Shown here: piece after piece, positions 34,022 through 43,559 of the stretch
How positions within the stretch are numbered: position 1 is the first letter of the stretch
Layout: every line of letters starts with the position of its first letter
NCBI RefSeq assembly: GCF_902506535.1
Contig: NZ_LR733827.1
Location: forward strand, 1,146,805-1,210,804
Source of the DNA: Pseudomonas sp. 8Z
GTDB lineage: Bacteria; Pseudomonadota; Gammaproteobacteria; Pseudomonadales; Pseudomonadaceae
DNA: 64,000 nucleotides
Direction of reading: 5' to 3'
Translations under genes and position numbers: made by a program
Notes under the pieces: model-generated
What the model was told of the DNA's origin: nothing
Databases searched by the model: none
The model's input: the letters and a program-made list of their open reading frames with translations, nothing else

Positions 34022-37000
34022 TCAATGCGCTTCGCTTTCCTTGACCCGGAACCAAGCCGCATACAGCGCAGGCAGGAACAGCAGGGTCAGCGCCGTCGCG
34101 ACGATCAGGCCGCCCATGATGGCCACTGCCATCGGCCCGAAGAACACGCTACGCGACAGCGGGATCATCGCCAGAACAGCGGCCAGAGCGGTCAGCACGA
34201 TAGGCCGGAAGCGCCGCACCGTTGCTTCGATGATGGCGTGCCAACGGTCCATACCGTGGCTGATGTCCTGCTCGATCTGATCGACCAGAATCACCGAGTT
34301 GCGCATGATCATCCCGGCCAAGGCGATAGTACCGAGCATGGCGACGAAGCCGAATGGCTGGCGGAAGATCAGCAGGAACAAAGTCACACCAATCAACCCC
34401 AACGGCGCCGTGAGGAAAACCATGGCCGAACGCGAGAAGCTGCGCAATTGCAACATCAACAGGGTCAACACCACCACAACGAACAATGGCATGCCGGCAT
34501 TGACCGACTTTTGCCCGCGCGCGGAGTCTTCCACAGTGCCGCCCACTTCCAGCAGGTAGCCACTGGGTAGCTCGGCACGAATCGGGTTCAGCGTCGGCGA
34601 TATTTGCATCACCAGGCTGGCGGGCTGCTCCTTGCCATAAACATCGGCGCGCACCGTTACGGTAGGCAGCCGGTTGCGATGCCAGATGATGCCTTCCTCG
34701 AAACCGTATTCCAGCGTCGCGACCTGCGACAACGCCACACTGCGGCCACTGTCGGTAGGCACCGCCAGGCTTGGCAACTGGCTCAGTGCCTTACGCTCTT
34801 GCGGCGTACCACGCTGGAGAATCTCGATCAGTTCGTTGTCCTCACGGTACTGGCTGACACTGGAACCCGACAGCGAGCCCTGCAGGAAGCGCGACAGATC
34901 GGCGGTATTGACGCCGAGTGCGCGCGCGCGATCCTGGTCGACATTGAGGATGACCACCTTGCTCGGCTCCTCCCAATCTAGATGCACGTTCACCACATGC
35001 GGATTCTCGCGCACCTTGTCCGCCACCTTGCGGGCCAGCGCGCGCACCTCATCGATATGTTCGCCACTGACGCGAAACTGCACCGGATAGCCCACCGGCG
35101 GCCCATTTTCCAAACGGCTTACGCGGCTGCGCAACGTCGGAAACTCCTCACGCATCACCTCAATCAACCAACTGCGCAGCCGCTCACGCTCTTCAATATT
35201 GCTGGCCAGCACGACGAATTGGGCAAAGCTGGCTGCCGGGAGCTGTTGATCCAGCGGCAGATAGAAACGCGGCGAGCCGGTGCCAACGTATGACACGTAG
35301 TTGTCGATACCCGTCTGCGCCTTGAGCATCTCCTCCAGACGCTTGACCTCAGCCTCGGTGGCCAACAACGAAGCGCCCTCCTCCAGCTTGATGTCGACCA
35401 TCAACTCCAAACGCCCGGAGGCCGGGAAGAACTGCTGCGGCACAAAGCGAAACAGCAGAATCGACGCAACGAACAGCCCCAGGGTCAGCACGATCACCGT
35501 CTTGCGCCGCCGCACGCACCACTCCACCAGACCACGCACACGCCGATAGAACGGTGTGGCGTAAGGGTCATGTGCGCCATCACCGCCGTGCTTGGCTGCA
35601 TGCAGTTTGGCCAGGTCAGGCAGCAGCTTGTCGCCCAAATAGGGCACGAACATCACCGCCGCGATCCATGACGCCAGCAGCGAAATCACCACCACCTGGA
35701 AGATTGAGCGGGTGTACTCGCCGGTGCCTGATTGCGCCGTGGCGATGGGCAGAAAACCCGCCGCCGTGATCAGGGTGCCAGTAAGCATTGGGAAGGCCGT
35801 GCTGCTCCAGGCGAAGCTGGCCGCCTTGAGGCGGTCATAGCCCTGCTCCATTTTAATCGCCATCATCTCCACAGCGATGATCGCATCATCCACCAGCAGG
35901 CCTAGCCCCAATACCAGTGCGCCCAGGGAAATCTTGTGCAGACCAATACCCAGGTAATACATGGCCGCAAAGGTCATGGCTAACACCAGCGGGATGACCA
36001 GCGCCACCACCAACCCGGTGCGCAGGCCAAGGGAGAAGAAGCTAACCAGCAACACGATGGTCAGCGCTTCCACCAGCACTTTGACGAACTCACCTACCCC
36101 CGTTTTCACCGCCGCAGGCTGGTCAGAGACCTTGCGCAGCTCCATGCCTAACGGCAGCGTTTGCTGCAAACGCGCGAACTCATCTTCCAGGGCCTTGCCC
36201 AGCACGAGAATATCGCCACCATCTTTCATCGACACTGCGATGCCGATGGCATCCTCCCCCATAAAGCGCATGCGCGGTGCGGGCGGATCGTTGAAGCCGC
36301 GTTTGACCTCGGCCACATCAGCGATGCGGAAAGTACGGTCGCCCACACGGATGGGGAAACTGCGGATCTCATCCACCGACTCGAAGCGGCCAGTGACGCG
36401 CAATTGCACACGCTCACTGTCGGTTTCGAAAAAACCGGCCGCCGCCACCGCATTCTGCGCTTCCAGTGCCTGCTGGACCGCCGAAAGCGGCAAACCAAGG
36501 GTCGCCAGCTTGGTGTTGGACAATTCGATCCAGATTTTCTCGTCCTGCAGGCCAACCAGCTCCACCTTGCCCACATCCTTGACGCGCTGCAGTTGCAACT
36601 GGATGCGGTCGGCATAATCCTTGAGCACGGCGTAGTCAAAGCCCGTACCGGTCAGCGCATAGATGTTGCCGAAGGTGGTGCCGAACTCATCATTGAAGAA
36701 CGGCCCCTGAATGCCTGTCGGCAAGGTGTAGCGAATGTCGCTGATCTTCTTGCGGATCTGGTACCACAACTCGGGGATCTCCGAGCTATGCATGGAGTCG
36801 CGCGCCATAAAGGTCACCTGCGACTCACCTGGCCGGGAGAAACTGACGATCCGGTCGTACTCGCCGGTTTCCATCAGCTTCTTCTCGATGCGCTCGGTAA
36901 CCTGGCGCGACACCTCCTCGGCACTGGCGCCAGGCCAATTGGTGCGGATCACCATAGCCTTGAAGGTAAAAGGTGGATCCTCGCTCTGCCCCAGTTTGGT

Positions 37001-37093
37001 GTAGGAAATGCCGCCAACGATGGCCAACAGCAGCATGATGTAGAGCACGATCTCACGGTGGCGCAACGCCCAGGCAGACAGGTTGAAGCTCAT
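34022..37093 (-). CDS. mexK: RND efflux transporter MexK
   Basis: A 1023-residue inner-membrane RND pump with 12 membrane segments, two large periplasmic loops and the paired membrane aspartates in GLGLLVDDAIIAVEMM. Order mexJ-mexK, the divergent TetR gene, rsmJ next door, and lengths (1023, 367, 211) agree with P. aeruginosa MexK, MexJ and MexL, a pump for erythromycin, tetracycline and triclosan that borrows OprM or OpmH. I chose the ATG at 37091-37093 with AAGGAG upstream; the frame runs back into mexJ. No outer-membrane gene is in the operon. Confidence 0.88.
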   Translation of the reverse strand: MSFNLSAWALRHREIVLYIMLLLAIVGGISYTKLGQSEDPPFTFKAMVIRTNWPGASAEEVSRQVTERIEKKLMETGEYDRIVSFSRPGESQVTFMARDSMHSSEIPELWYQIRKKISDIRYTLPTGIQGPFFNDEFGTTFGNIYALTGTGFDYAVLKDYADRIQLQLQRVKDVGKVELVGLQDEKIWIELSNTKLATLGLPLSAVQQALEAQNAVAAAGFFETDSERVQLRVTGRFESVDEIRSFPIRVGDRTFRIADVAEVKRGFNDPPAPRMRFMGEDAIGIAVSMKDGGDILVLGKALEDEFARLQQTLPLGMELRKVSDQPAAVKTGVGEFVKVLVEALTIVLLVSFFSLGLRTGLVVALVIPLVLAMTFAAMYYLGIGLHKISLGALVLGLGLLVDDAIIAVEMMAIKMEQGYDRLKAASFAWSSTAFPMLTGTLITAAGFLPIATAQSGTGEYTRSIFQVVVISLLASWIAAVMFVPYLGDKLLPDLAKLHAAKHGGDGAHDPYATPFYRRVRGLVEWCVRRRKTVIVLTLGLFVASILLFRFVPQQFFPASGRLELMVDIKLEEGASLLATEAEVKRLEEMLKAQTGIDNYVSYVGTGSPRFYLPLDQQLPAASFAQFVVLASNIEERERLRSWLIEVMREEFPTLRSRVSRLENGPPVGYPVQFRVSGEHIDEVRALARKVADKVRENPHVVNVHLDWEEPSKVVILNVDQDRARALGVNTADLSRFLQGSLSGSSVSQYREDNELIEILQRGTPQERKALSQLPSLAVPTDSGRSVALSQVATLEYGFEEGIIWHRNRLPTVTVRADVYGKEQPASLVMQISPTLNPIRAELPSGYLLEVGGTVEDSARGQKSVNAGMPLFVVVVLTLLMLQLRSFSRSAMVFLTAPLGLIGVTLFLLIFRQPFGFVAMLGTIALAGMIMRNSVILVDQIEQDISHGMDRWHAIIEATVRRFRPIVLTALAAVLAMIPLSRSVFFGPMAVAIMGGLIVATALTLLFLPALYAAWFRVKESEAH

Positions 37094-37097
37094 CGGC

Positions 37098-38201
37098 TTA
37101 CTCCTTGACGGCCATTTCGACATTGCGATTGGCGCGATCCACCGGTCGCACCTGCTGCCCCTCACGCAACACCTGCACGCCAGCGGCGACCACCCAGTCA
37201 GACGCACTCAGGCCTTCGAGCACCGGAACCCGATTGTCACCATAAGCACCGACGCGTACCGGGCGTCTCTCGACCTTATGCTCACGCGGCGTCACCACCC
37301 AAACGAAGGGCTGCCCCTGCTCGGCGCTCAGCGCCGAAAGCGGCACGGCCAACGGCACCTTGCCTTCCTCGGCGATAAACACCCGCGCACTCTGTCCCAA
37401 CTCGGCGGGCACCTGCCCCTCGACGAACGCCACACGCGTAGCGAAGGTGCGTGACTGCGAGTCAGCCGCAGGCGCCATCTCACGAATACGCCCAGGAAAA
37501 CGCTGCCCCTGCTGCGACCACAACTCGACCTCGACCGGCTGCCCCACTTGCAAGCGCCCGACATTCTGTTCCGGCAAGCTGATCAGCACCTCACGCTCAC
37601 CATCGGCGGCCAGTGTGAAAACGCCCTGGCCAGCCGCGACCACCTGCCCGACCTCCAGTGCACGACGCGCGATGACACCGTCCTGCGAGGCCCGTAGCAC
37701 AGCATAGTCAGTCTGATTACGAGCCACGTCGTACTCGGCCTTGACCTGATTCAAACGGGCTTCGCCTGCGCGATACTGGTTTTCGACGTTATCGAATTGC
37801 GAACGGCTGACCAAGTTGCGAGCCAGCAGCGTCTTATAACGCTCACGCTCGGCGCGAACGGTCTGCAGATTGGCTTCAGCCGCGGCCACTTGAGCCCTGG
37901 ATGCATCAAGCTGCAAACGCACATCTTGCGGATCAAGCTGGGCCAACGGCTGATCCTTCTTCACTCGGTCACCTACATCGACCAGACGCTTGCTCACCTT
38001 ACCGCCAATGCGAAACGCCAGCTCCGGCTCGAACCGTGCTCGAACCTCACCGGGGTAACTGTCGACCGATACAGCGGCAGGTTGTGGCTGCACCACCATG
38101 GCAGGGCGAATCGATTGTTCGGCTTGCTCGTCATTGCTGCAGGCGCTGAGCAAACAAGCGAATCCCAGAAACGCAACGAGCGGAAAAACGCGGCGAGACA
38201 T
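37098..38201 (-). CDS. mexJ: RND periplasmic adaptor MexJ
   Basis: A 367-residue membrane fusion protein with a lipoprotein signal (LLSAC, Cys about 21), a biotinyl-lipoyl domain (GGKVSKRLVDVGDRVKKDQPLAQLD), a helical hairpin (about 95-160), a second lipoyl half and beta-barrel domains. It joins the MexK pump to an outer-membrane channel. It ends 4 bp before mexK, which it leads in the operon. Expression is probably set by the divergent mexL product through the repeat in the 91-bp gap. Confidence 0.88.
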   Translation of the reverse strand: MSRRVFPLVAFLGFACLLSACSNDEQAEQSIRPAMVVQPQPAAVSVDSYPGEVRARFEPELAFRIGGKVSKRLVDVGDRVKKDQPLAQLDPQDVRLQLDASRAQVAAAEANLQTVRAERERYKTLLARNLVSRSQFDNVENQYRAGEARLNQVKAEYDVARNQTDYAVLRASQDGVIARRALEVGQVVAAGQGVFTLAADGEREVLISLPEQNVGRLQVGQPVEVELWSQQGQRFPGRIREMAPAADSQSRTFATRVAFVEGQVPAELGQSARVFIAEEGKVPLAVPLSALSAEQGQPFVWVVTPREHKVERRPVRVGAYGDNRVPVLEGLSASDWVVAAGVQVLREGQQVRPVDRANRNVEMAVKE

Positions 38202-38230
38202 GATGGCGACCTTTCAAGGAAGGTTTGGAA

Positions 38231-38259
38231 TATTTGTACTGCCGGGTATAGTAGAAATA
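38231..38259. promoter_or_regulatory. candidate MexL operator
   Basis: TATTTGTACT, 9 bases, AGTAGAAATA: an inverted repeat with 9 of 10 paired positions, in the middle of the mexJ-mexL intergenic region. This is what a TetR-type repressor that controls both directions should bind. Confidence 0.6.
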
Positions 38260-38292
38260 GCAAACTCACCAGTCCAGTATTAAAATCCGCTG

Positions 38293-38928
38293 ATGCCCAA
38301 TAAGTTGTTACAGCCTTCCGGCCCTGGCCGACCGAAGGATCCCGCCAAGCGTCGCGCCATTCTGGAGGCGGCCAAATGCCTGTTCATGCGTCATGGCTAT
38401 GACGGAAGCAGCATGGACGCCATCGCCGCCGAAGCAGGCGTCTCCAAGCTCACGGTATACAGCCACTTCACTGACAAAGTGACACTATTTTCCGCCGCAA
38501 TCGAAGCCAAATGCGAAGAGCAACTGCCCGAGCTGCTGTTCGCACTCGCCGATGACGTGCCACTGGAAAAGCAACTGCTCGATATTGGTCACGGCTTCCT
38601 CGCCCTGGTCAACAGCAGCGAGTCGGTGCAGATACACCGCCTGATGATCAACCTGGCCAGCCAGGAATCGAAGCTGGCACAGCTCTTCTATGAGGCAGGC
38701 CCCAAGCGTATTCAGGAAGAAATGGAACTGCTGCTGGGCAAGGCAGCACAGCACGGCCTGCTGGCAATCGATGATGCAGCGCGCGCGGCAGATCATTTCT
38801 TCTGCCTGCTCAAGGGCGGCGCGCACTTCCGCTTGCTAATCGGTTGCGGCGCTCCGCTGCAAGACGCTGCCGCCACCGACCATGTGCACGATGTAGTGCA
38901 CCTGTTCCTGCGGGCCTACAAGCCATAG
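38293..38928 (+). CDS. mexL: TetR family repressor MexL
   Basis: A 211-residue TetR regulator. The DNA-binding helix-turn-helix is at about 20-65 (AILEAAKCLFMRHGYDGSSMDAIAAEAGVSKLTVYSHFTDK); the rest is a helical ligand-binding domain. Divergent from mexJ and of MexL length. It should repress mexJK and itself through the inverted repeat at 38231-38259. Ends 24 bp before the convergent rsmJ end. Confidence 0.88.
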   Translation: MPNKLLQPSGPGRPKDPAKRRAILEAAKCLFMRHGYDGSSMDAIAAEAGVSKLTVYSHFTDKVTLFSAAIEAKCEEQLPELLFALADDVPLEKQLLDIGHGFLALVNSSESVQIHRLMINLASQESKLAQLFYEAGPKRIQEEMELLLGKAAQHGLLAIDDAARAADHFFCLLKGGAHFRLLIGCGAPLQDAAATDHVHDVVHLFLRAYKP

Positions 38929-38952
38929 CGGCGCTGAGCGCAGCTCATAGAA

Positions 38953-39732
38953 TCAGGCTTCCAGCTTCTTCTTCGGATAGATGTCATAGCGGCTGGACTT
39001 GCCCTCCAGCACGTAGCCTGGCTTGAGCCCCTCGATCGCTGGCGCCTTGCGTGGGCGCTTGACCACTACCCGGTGACTCGCCAGCGCCAATGCCGCCGCA
39101 AGCAAGGCAGGTGCATCCAGATCGTCACCGACAAAGGGGCGGAACAGACGCATTTCCTTCTTCACCAGCGCACTTTTATCCCGATGCGGGAACATCGGAT
39201 CAAGGTAGATCACCTGCGGCGCTTCGCCCGCCCAGCCCTGCATCAGCTCGATGGCATTACCATTGAGCAGGTGCATGCGTGCAGCAATCGGCGCGACATC
39301 CAGATCCTGCGCCGCACGCTGCAAACCGTCTTCCAATAACGCTGCAACCAAAGGCTGGCGCTCGATCAGCGTCATCTCACAGCCCAAGCTGGCCAACACG
39401 AAAGCATCACGCCCCAGACCTGCCGTGGCATCGAGAATCCTTGGGCGAATACCCGATTGCACCCCCACAGCCTTGGCAATCATCTGCCCGCTGCCGCCAC
39501 CGAACTGGCGTCGATGCGCTGCTGCACCCTCGATGAAATCCACCCGCACCGGTCCCGGCGCTTTATCGCCCAACTCGACCAGTTGCAAGCCGTGCTCGCC
39601 GACTTGCAGGGCGTAGTCGCTGTCGCCCTCCAGCGCCAAGCCAAGGCGCGCAGCCCATTGGCAGGCTGCTTCGGCGTATTGGGGATGTAAGGCTTGGATG
39701 TGGATGCTGGCGTTGTGCCGCTCGTCGGTCAT
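38953..39732 (-). CDS. rsmJ: 16S rRNA (guanine1516-N2)-methyltransferase
   Basis: A 259-residue SAM-dependent methyltransferase of the RsmJ (YhiQ) family. The SAM motif is DATAGLGRDAF and the catalytic region YLDPMFPHR; the C-terminal VVVKRPRKAP and SSRYDIYPKK are typical. It methylates G1516 of 16S rRNA. I chose the ATG at 39730-39732; an alternative ATG at 39756 adds 8 residues. It is next to mexL, as in P. aeruginosa. Confidence 0.93.
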   Translation of the reverse strand: MTDERHNASIHIQALHPQYAEAACQWAARLGLALEGDSDYALQVGEHGLQLVELGDKAPGPVRVDFIEGAAAHRRQFGGGSGQMIAKAVGVQSGIRPRILDATAGLGRDAFVLASLGCEMTLIERQPLVAALLEDGLQRAAQDLDVAPIAARMHLLNGNAIELMQGWAGEAPQVIYLDPMFPHRDKSALVKKEMRLFRPFVGDDLDAPALLAAALALASHRVVVKRPRKAPAIEGLKPGYVLEGKSSRYDIYPKKKLEA

Positions 39733-39838
39733 TGGCTCATTCTGCACAAAAATCACTCAAAGCACCGGCCATATGGCCGACATAAAAGAAGCGGCATTCT
39801 GCCAGACCCGGCCACCAACAGCCGCATTGAGTTCGCTC

Positions 39839-40606
39839 ATGTTCGACGCACTCTCCGCTCCACGTGCAAGCAGCGCATCGGCCCGACTGCGCCCCTCGGA
39901 CGATGAGCTCGACCGCGCCACGCGCGAATCGGTCGACTATCAGATTCTGCGCCGCACCCTGGGGATCGAGGATCAGCCCACACCAAGCGACCTCACCCGC
40001 GAACTCGGCCAGACGCCGGAACCGCCCGCCGTCTCCATCAGCGCAGCGGCGCTCAGCCAGGCCGTGGTCGAACAGCGCAGCCTGGAGCTCAGCGTGACAG
40101 CCACAGTGACACCTCAGCAGGTGGATCCACTGGTGCTGGATCTGGCCGGCAACGGCTTTGCCACCAGCGGGCTGAGCCGCCCGGTGCGTTTCGATCTGGA
40201 TGCCGATGGACGCATGGACTCTATCAGCGCCCCCAGCGGTGACGATGCCTTGCTGGCATTGGATCGCAATGGCAATGGGCGTATCGACGATGGCCGCGAA
40301 CTGTTCGGTGACCAGCATGGCGCCGCCAATGGCTTCGCCGAACTGGCGCGCTTCGACGACAACGGCGATGGCCGTATCGATGCTGCTGACAATCTGTTCG
40401 ACCAACTGCGTCTGCTGCGTTTCGATGCACGGGGTGGTCAGCATCTGCAAACGCTCGCTGAAGCGGGCGTCAGCGCCATCGACCTGCGCGCCCGCGATGT
40501 GAATATCGCCCTGGGTGCTTACGACCAGATCGCGCAACTGGGTCAATTCCAATTCGCCGACGGGCGCAGCGGCCAGGCCGCCGACCTGTTATTGGCCAAA
40601 CGCTAG
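39839..40606 (+). CDS. EF-hand-like calcium-binding protein
   Basis: A 255-residue protein with at least three DxDxDG-type loops: DLDADGRMD, DRNGNGRID and DDNGDGRID. They lie between about 120 and 190, in a pattern also seen in RTX toxins and adhesin-associated calcium proteins (VLDLAGNGFATSG is the repeat that starts such modules). There is no signal peptide and no glycine-rich nonapeptide array. It may be cytoplasmic, or secreted without signal. The ATG at 39839 is a choice by start of conserved-looking sequence; the frame opens at 39698. Function unknown. Confidence 0.75.
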   Translation: MFDALSAPRASSASARLRPSDDELDRATRESVDYQILRRTLGIEDQPTPSDLTRELGQTPEPPAVSISAAALSQAVVEQRSLELSVTATVTPQQVDPLVLDLAGNGFATSGLSRPVRFDLDADGRMDSISAPSGDDALLALDRNGNGRIDDGRELFGDQHGAANGFAELARFDDNGDGRIDAADNLFDQLRLLRFDARGGQHLQTLAEAGVSAIDLRARDVNIALGAYDQIAQLGQFQFADGRSGQAADLLLAKR

Positions 40607-40616
40607 GGTTTGTTGC

Positions 40617-40670
40617 GTAGGGCGGGTGCCAACCCGCCATTGGCGCTGTGGCGGGTTGCACCCGCCCTAC
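40617..40670. repeat. REP-like inverted repeat
   Basis: GTAGGGCGGGTGCCAACCCGCC on the left is mirrored by GGCGGGTTGCACCCGCCCTAC on the right. It is a large perfect-like hairpin of the kind scattered between Pseudomonas genes. It can terminate transcription from the EF-hand gene and the convergent extensin gene. Confidence 0.75.
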
Positions 40671-40684
40671 GGATCGCAAGCCCC

Positions 40685-41392
40685 TCAGCGACACATGCGC
40701 CACAACCCCATATCGACGTGGAAATGGTCGCGATGGGCGGCGTTGTAATCCGGCCCCAGTGTCAGGTTGAAATGTTCGCAGGCGGCGGCCTGCACCTGAC
40801 GCAGAAAGCGCGCCTCATCATTATCACCAGACCAATCGTGCAAAACGCTAATAAGCCGACCGTCGCGCAGACGCAAGCCAACGATATCCAGCGCATTGGC
40901 ATAGGCATGCTGGCTGGGCCGCTGACTACCGGCGATGTTGCGACAGGCGAAACTGCCGACATGCTCAAGCCGCACCACCGGCTGACCGAATACGGCCAGC
41001 GCCGCCGGTTGCAGACCATGACGCTCGAACAGGGCAAAGCTCACGGCCAGCGGGCAGGTAGCCATAAAGCTGCTGCTCAGGCTCACACCGGCACTTTGGA
41101 TGCGTAACGCATTCTCGATCGGACAACCTGGTTGCGGCGTACTGTCAGCCAAGCGCGTGAACTGCATGCCGGAAGTTGCCAGCGCTTGATCGCACAAGTT
41201 GCGATCATCACGCAGACGCCACAGCTTGAAGTCCGTCAACAGATTCGGCGCCTCACGGACATCCAGCGGCGCCCACGGATTGAAGCGCGGCGCCACCTCC
41301 AGCCAACCACGCCAGATCGCCAGAAGCACCACTGCGCCAAACAGCAGCGTCAGTAGCTGGCCCCGCACGACAATCCTCGTCAACATGCTCAT
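40685..41392 (-). CDS. extensin-like family protein (M15-like)
   Basis: A 235-residue protein with an N-terminal membrane anchor (about 10-30) and an extensin-like C-terminal domain related to M15 peptidases. The metal ligands are likely in SQHAYANALDIVG (His and Asp) and HRDHFHVD (His). Four cysteines (NLCDQAL, PGCP, ATCP, FACRN) may form disulfides in the periplasm. It may cut peptidoglycan peptides. The DUF72 gene ends just upstream on the same strand. Confidence 0.85.
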   Translation of the reverse strand: MSMLTRIVVRGQLLTLLFGAVVLLAIWRGWLEVAPRFNPWAPLDVREAPNLLTDFKLWRLRDDRNLCDQALATSGMQFTRLADSTPQPGCPIENALRIQSAGVSLSSSFMATCPLAVSFALFERHGLQPAALAVFGQPVVRLEHVGSFACRNIAGSQRPSQHAYANALDIVGLRLRDGRLISVLHDWSGDNDEARFLRQVQAAACEHFNLTLGPDYNAAHRDHFHVDMGLWRMCR

Positions 41393-41398
41393 GTCCTC

Positions 41399-42268
41399 TC
41401 AGAGCAGACCCAACTGCTCCAGTTCAGGCTCAGCCGGTAAAGGCGGCAGTTCGGGCAATCCTGGTAAACGCTCGCACAGACGCAGATGAAAGCGCCGGGC
41501 CAGCTCGGGCGCCAAGCGATTGTCCGAGGTGTGCAGAAATACATAGGGCCGCAGTCCCTGCTCAATCCAGCCCGCGACCTTGTCCAGCCAGGGCGTCATG
41601 AACGGATCATTGGCCAACACTTCAGGATGCCCGATGAAGCGTAACTGCGGGCTTTGGCTGAAGGCAGTTGGCCGAGTCGGCAAACGCGGTTTCTTGGCCT
41701 GCGCGTGCAGCACGGCAGGCTCCTGTGAGGCGCAACTGAATAGCGCCCGCGAATCCAGGCAGATGCGCTCGATGCCACGCTCATGCAACAGGCGATTGAG
41801 CCTGCGCTCAGCCTCCTCCTTGGCGAAGAACGCGTCATGACGTACCTCGATGGCCAGCGGCGTATCACCCCAATGCTCGATAAAAGCCTCCAGCTCACCC
41901 AACCGCCAGGGCCCGAAACTGGCCGGGAGCTGCAGCCAATACGGCGCCACTCGCCCACCCAGCGGGGCTAATAACTGGCGGAATGCGGCACTAGCGTCCA
42001 ATTGCAGACGCAGATCATCGCTGTGGCTGACATCACGAGGCAGCTTGGCGCAGAAGCGAAAATGCGCAGGCATCGACAGCGCCCAGCGCGCCACTGTCTG
42101 CTCACTGGGCCATGCGTAAAAGGTGGTATTGCCTTCCACCGCATTGAACATCTCGGTGTAACGCGTAAGGAAATCGTTGGGCCTGGTATCAGCCGGATAG
42201 AGTGTGGCGCGCCAGGCGGCCTCACTCCAGGACGGACAACCGAGGTAATAGGGAAGTGCTGAAGTCAT
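41399..42268 (-). CDS. DUF72 family protein
   Basis: A 289-residue TIM-barrel-like protein of the DUF72 family. The start YLGCPSWSE, the NAVEGNTTFYAWPS motif, the catalytic-like AIEVRH and the YVFLHTSDN end are typical. The role is unknown; a DNA-related enzyme role has been suggested. It overlaps in operon with the extensin-like gene 6 bp downstream. I use the ATG at 42266-42268; TTG at 42271 is possible. Confidence 0.88.
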   Translation of the reverse strand: MTSALPYYLGCPSWSEAAWRATLYPADTRPNDFLTRYTEMFNAVEGNTTFYAWPSEQTVARWALSMPAHFRFCAKLPRDVSHSDDLRLQLDASAAFRQLLAPLGGRVAPYWLQLPASFGPWRLGELEAFIEHWGDTPLAIEVRHDAFFAKEEAERRLNRLLHERGIERICLDSRALFSCASQEPAVLHAQAKKPRLPTRPTAFSQSPQLRFIGHPEVLANDPFMTPWLDKVAGWIEQGLRPYVFLHTSDNRLAPELARRFHLRLCERLPGLPELPPLPAEPELEQLGLL

Positions 42269-42294
42269 CAAATTGCGCGCCGCGCCGGAGGGCG

Positions 42295-42639
42295 TCAGGC
42301 GTAGAGATCGAGCCCGAGCACTTCCTGTGCATCGGATTCGCTGGCGTAGCTGGCCGTGGTGCTATAGCTCGCGAGCGCCTGAGCGCTGCGGCTGCTCAGT
42401 TGCGGCTGGGCGTAGCTGGCATTCTGAGTGCGCGCCGGCAAGCTATCACTATTGGCGCTGCTGGCCTGCACACGACGGATCTGCGGTTGCTGCTCAAGGC
42501 CCTGAGTGCTCGATGGAGCGGTGGGCTGCTCACGCCGGACCTCGACCTCTCGCTGCGCCTCGCGATAAGGCGTAACCGCCGTCCCCGAGCGGGGGCCGCG
42601 ATCCGGCGAATATGAGGGTAGGTAACCGTCGATACGCAT
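42295..42639 (-). CDS. small hypothetical protein
   Basis: A 114-residue hydrophilic protein rich in Ser, Gln and Ala, without signal or membrane segments. The N-terminus MRIDGYLPSYSPDR and the C-terminus EVLGLDLYA look conserved, with a low-complexity middle. A gene of this kind sits beside tsaB in P. aeruginosa as I recall. No function can be given; it could be a shadow, but the bounds fit between two same-strand genes. Confidence 0.6.
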   Translation of the reverse strand: MRIDGYLPSYSPDRGPRSGTAVTPYREAQREVEVRREQPTAPSSTQGLEQQPQIRRVQASSANSDSLPARTQNASYAQPQLSSRSAQALASYSTTASYASESDAQEVLGLDLYA

Positions 42640-42752
42640 TTAAAGAGGCTCGTGAAACTCGACAGAAGCAGACAGGATGCTGGCAATGTAGCGGTGCTGG
42701 CGCGCCTTGGCAAACATCGGCGGATAGGATGCCCAGCCAGAGCGCTGAACTG

Positions 42753-43433
42753 TCATCTCGGCGCCTTGGGCGTCGCGACCTGATCACGCAGGTACACCGG
42801 CTGCGCCTGATCAGCCGCCAGCGCCTCCCCCCGCGCCCAGGCGAAACGCGCCAGACTCAGTAAATCTTCGGCATGAGGCAGCAGCTCACCGGCCACCGCG
42901 CGCGGCTTGAGGGCGATACGCGCAGCATGGGTGCCCCAGCCGGTACCGGCGCCGAACCAGTTACCTTCGGCGCCACGTGGAGCATCGGCCTGCTCTGGCG
43001 GCAACACGGCCTCCACCCCCAGCAAACGCATCTCGCCAGACGCTTCGCGATAGCAACCCCAGTACACTTCATCCATACGCGCATCAATGGCAGCAGCTAC
43101 CTGCTGAGCACCCTGCTCACGCAGTGCGCGTTGCGCCAGCACCGCCAGGTTGGAAATGGGCAACACCGGCCGATCGAGGGCAAACGCCAACCCCTGCACC
43201 ACACCAATGGCGATCCGCACACCGGTGAAAGCGCCCGGCCCGCGCCCGAAAGCGATGGCATCGAGCGTTGCTGCAGTAACTCCGGCATCACCGAGTATCT
43301 GTTCAATCATCGGCAGCAGACGCTGCGCGTGCAGACGCGGCGCCACTTCGTAATGGCTGAGCACACGGCCATCATGCAGCAGGGCAACGGAACAGGCTTC
43401 GGTGGCGGTATCCAGGGCCAGGAGAGTGGTCAT
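42753..43433 (-). CDS. tsaB: TsaB, tRNA t6A synthesis factor
   Basis: A 226-residue ASKHA-fold protein that partners TsaD and TsaE in making N6-threonylcarbamoyladenosine at position 37 of tRNA. LALDTATEACSVAL, HAQRLLPMIEQ and FGRGPGAFTGVRIAIGVVQGLA are typical; the metal ligands of TsaD are missing, as expected. I chose the ATG at 43431-43433, where homology starts. It lies downstream of a terminator. Confidence 0.95.
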   Translation of the reverse strand: MTTLLALDTATEACSVALLHDGRVLSHYEVAPRLHAQRLLPMIEQILGDAGVTAATLDAIAFGRGPGAFTGVRIAIGVVQGLAFALDRPVLPISNLAVLAQRALREQGAQQVAAAIDARMDEVYWGCYREASGEMRLLGVEAVLPPEQADAPRGAEGNWFGAGTGWGTHAARIALKPRAVAGELLPHAEDLLSLARFAWARGEALAADQAQPVYLRDQVATPKAPR

Positions 43434-43457
43434 CGGCTTCGTACGGCGCAATAAAAA

Positions 43458-43492
43458 GAGCCGGCATTAGACCGGCTCAGCACTTTTTTTTC
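43458..43492 (-). terminator. terminator after the HAD phosphatase gene
   Basis: GAGCCGG pairs with CCGGCTC around 7 bases; on the minus strand TTTTTATT follows, on the plus strand there is a run of eight or more T. It ends the HAD phosphatase transcript before tsaB and is probably bidirectional. Confidence 0.85.
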
Positions 43493-43559
43493 CAGTGCGA
43501 CAGGCGCAGCAGGGACAATCGGCACAGCTCGCAAGCCATGCCGATGGCTTATCCGGCCT

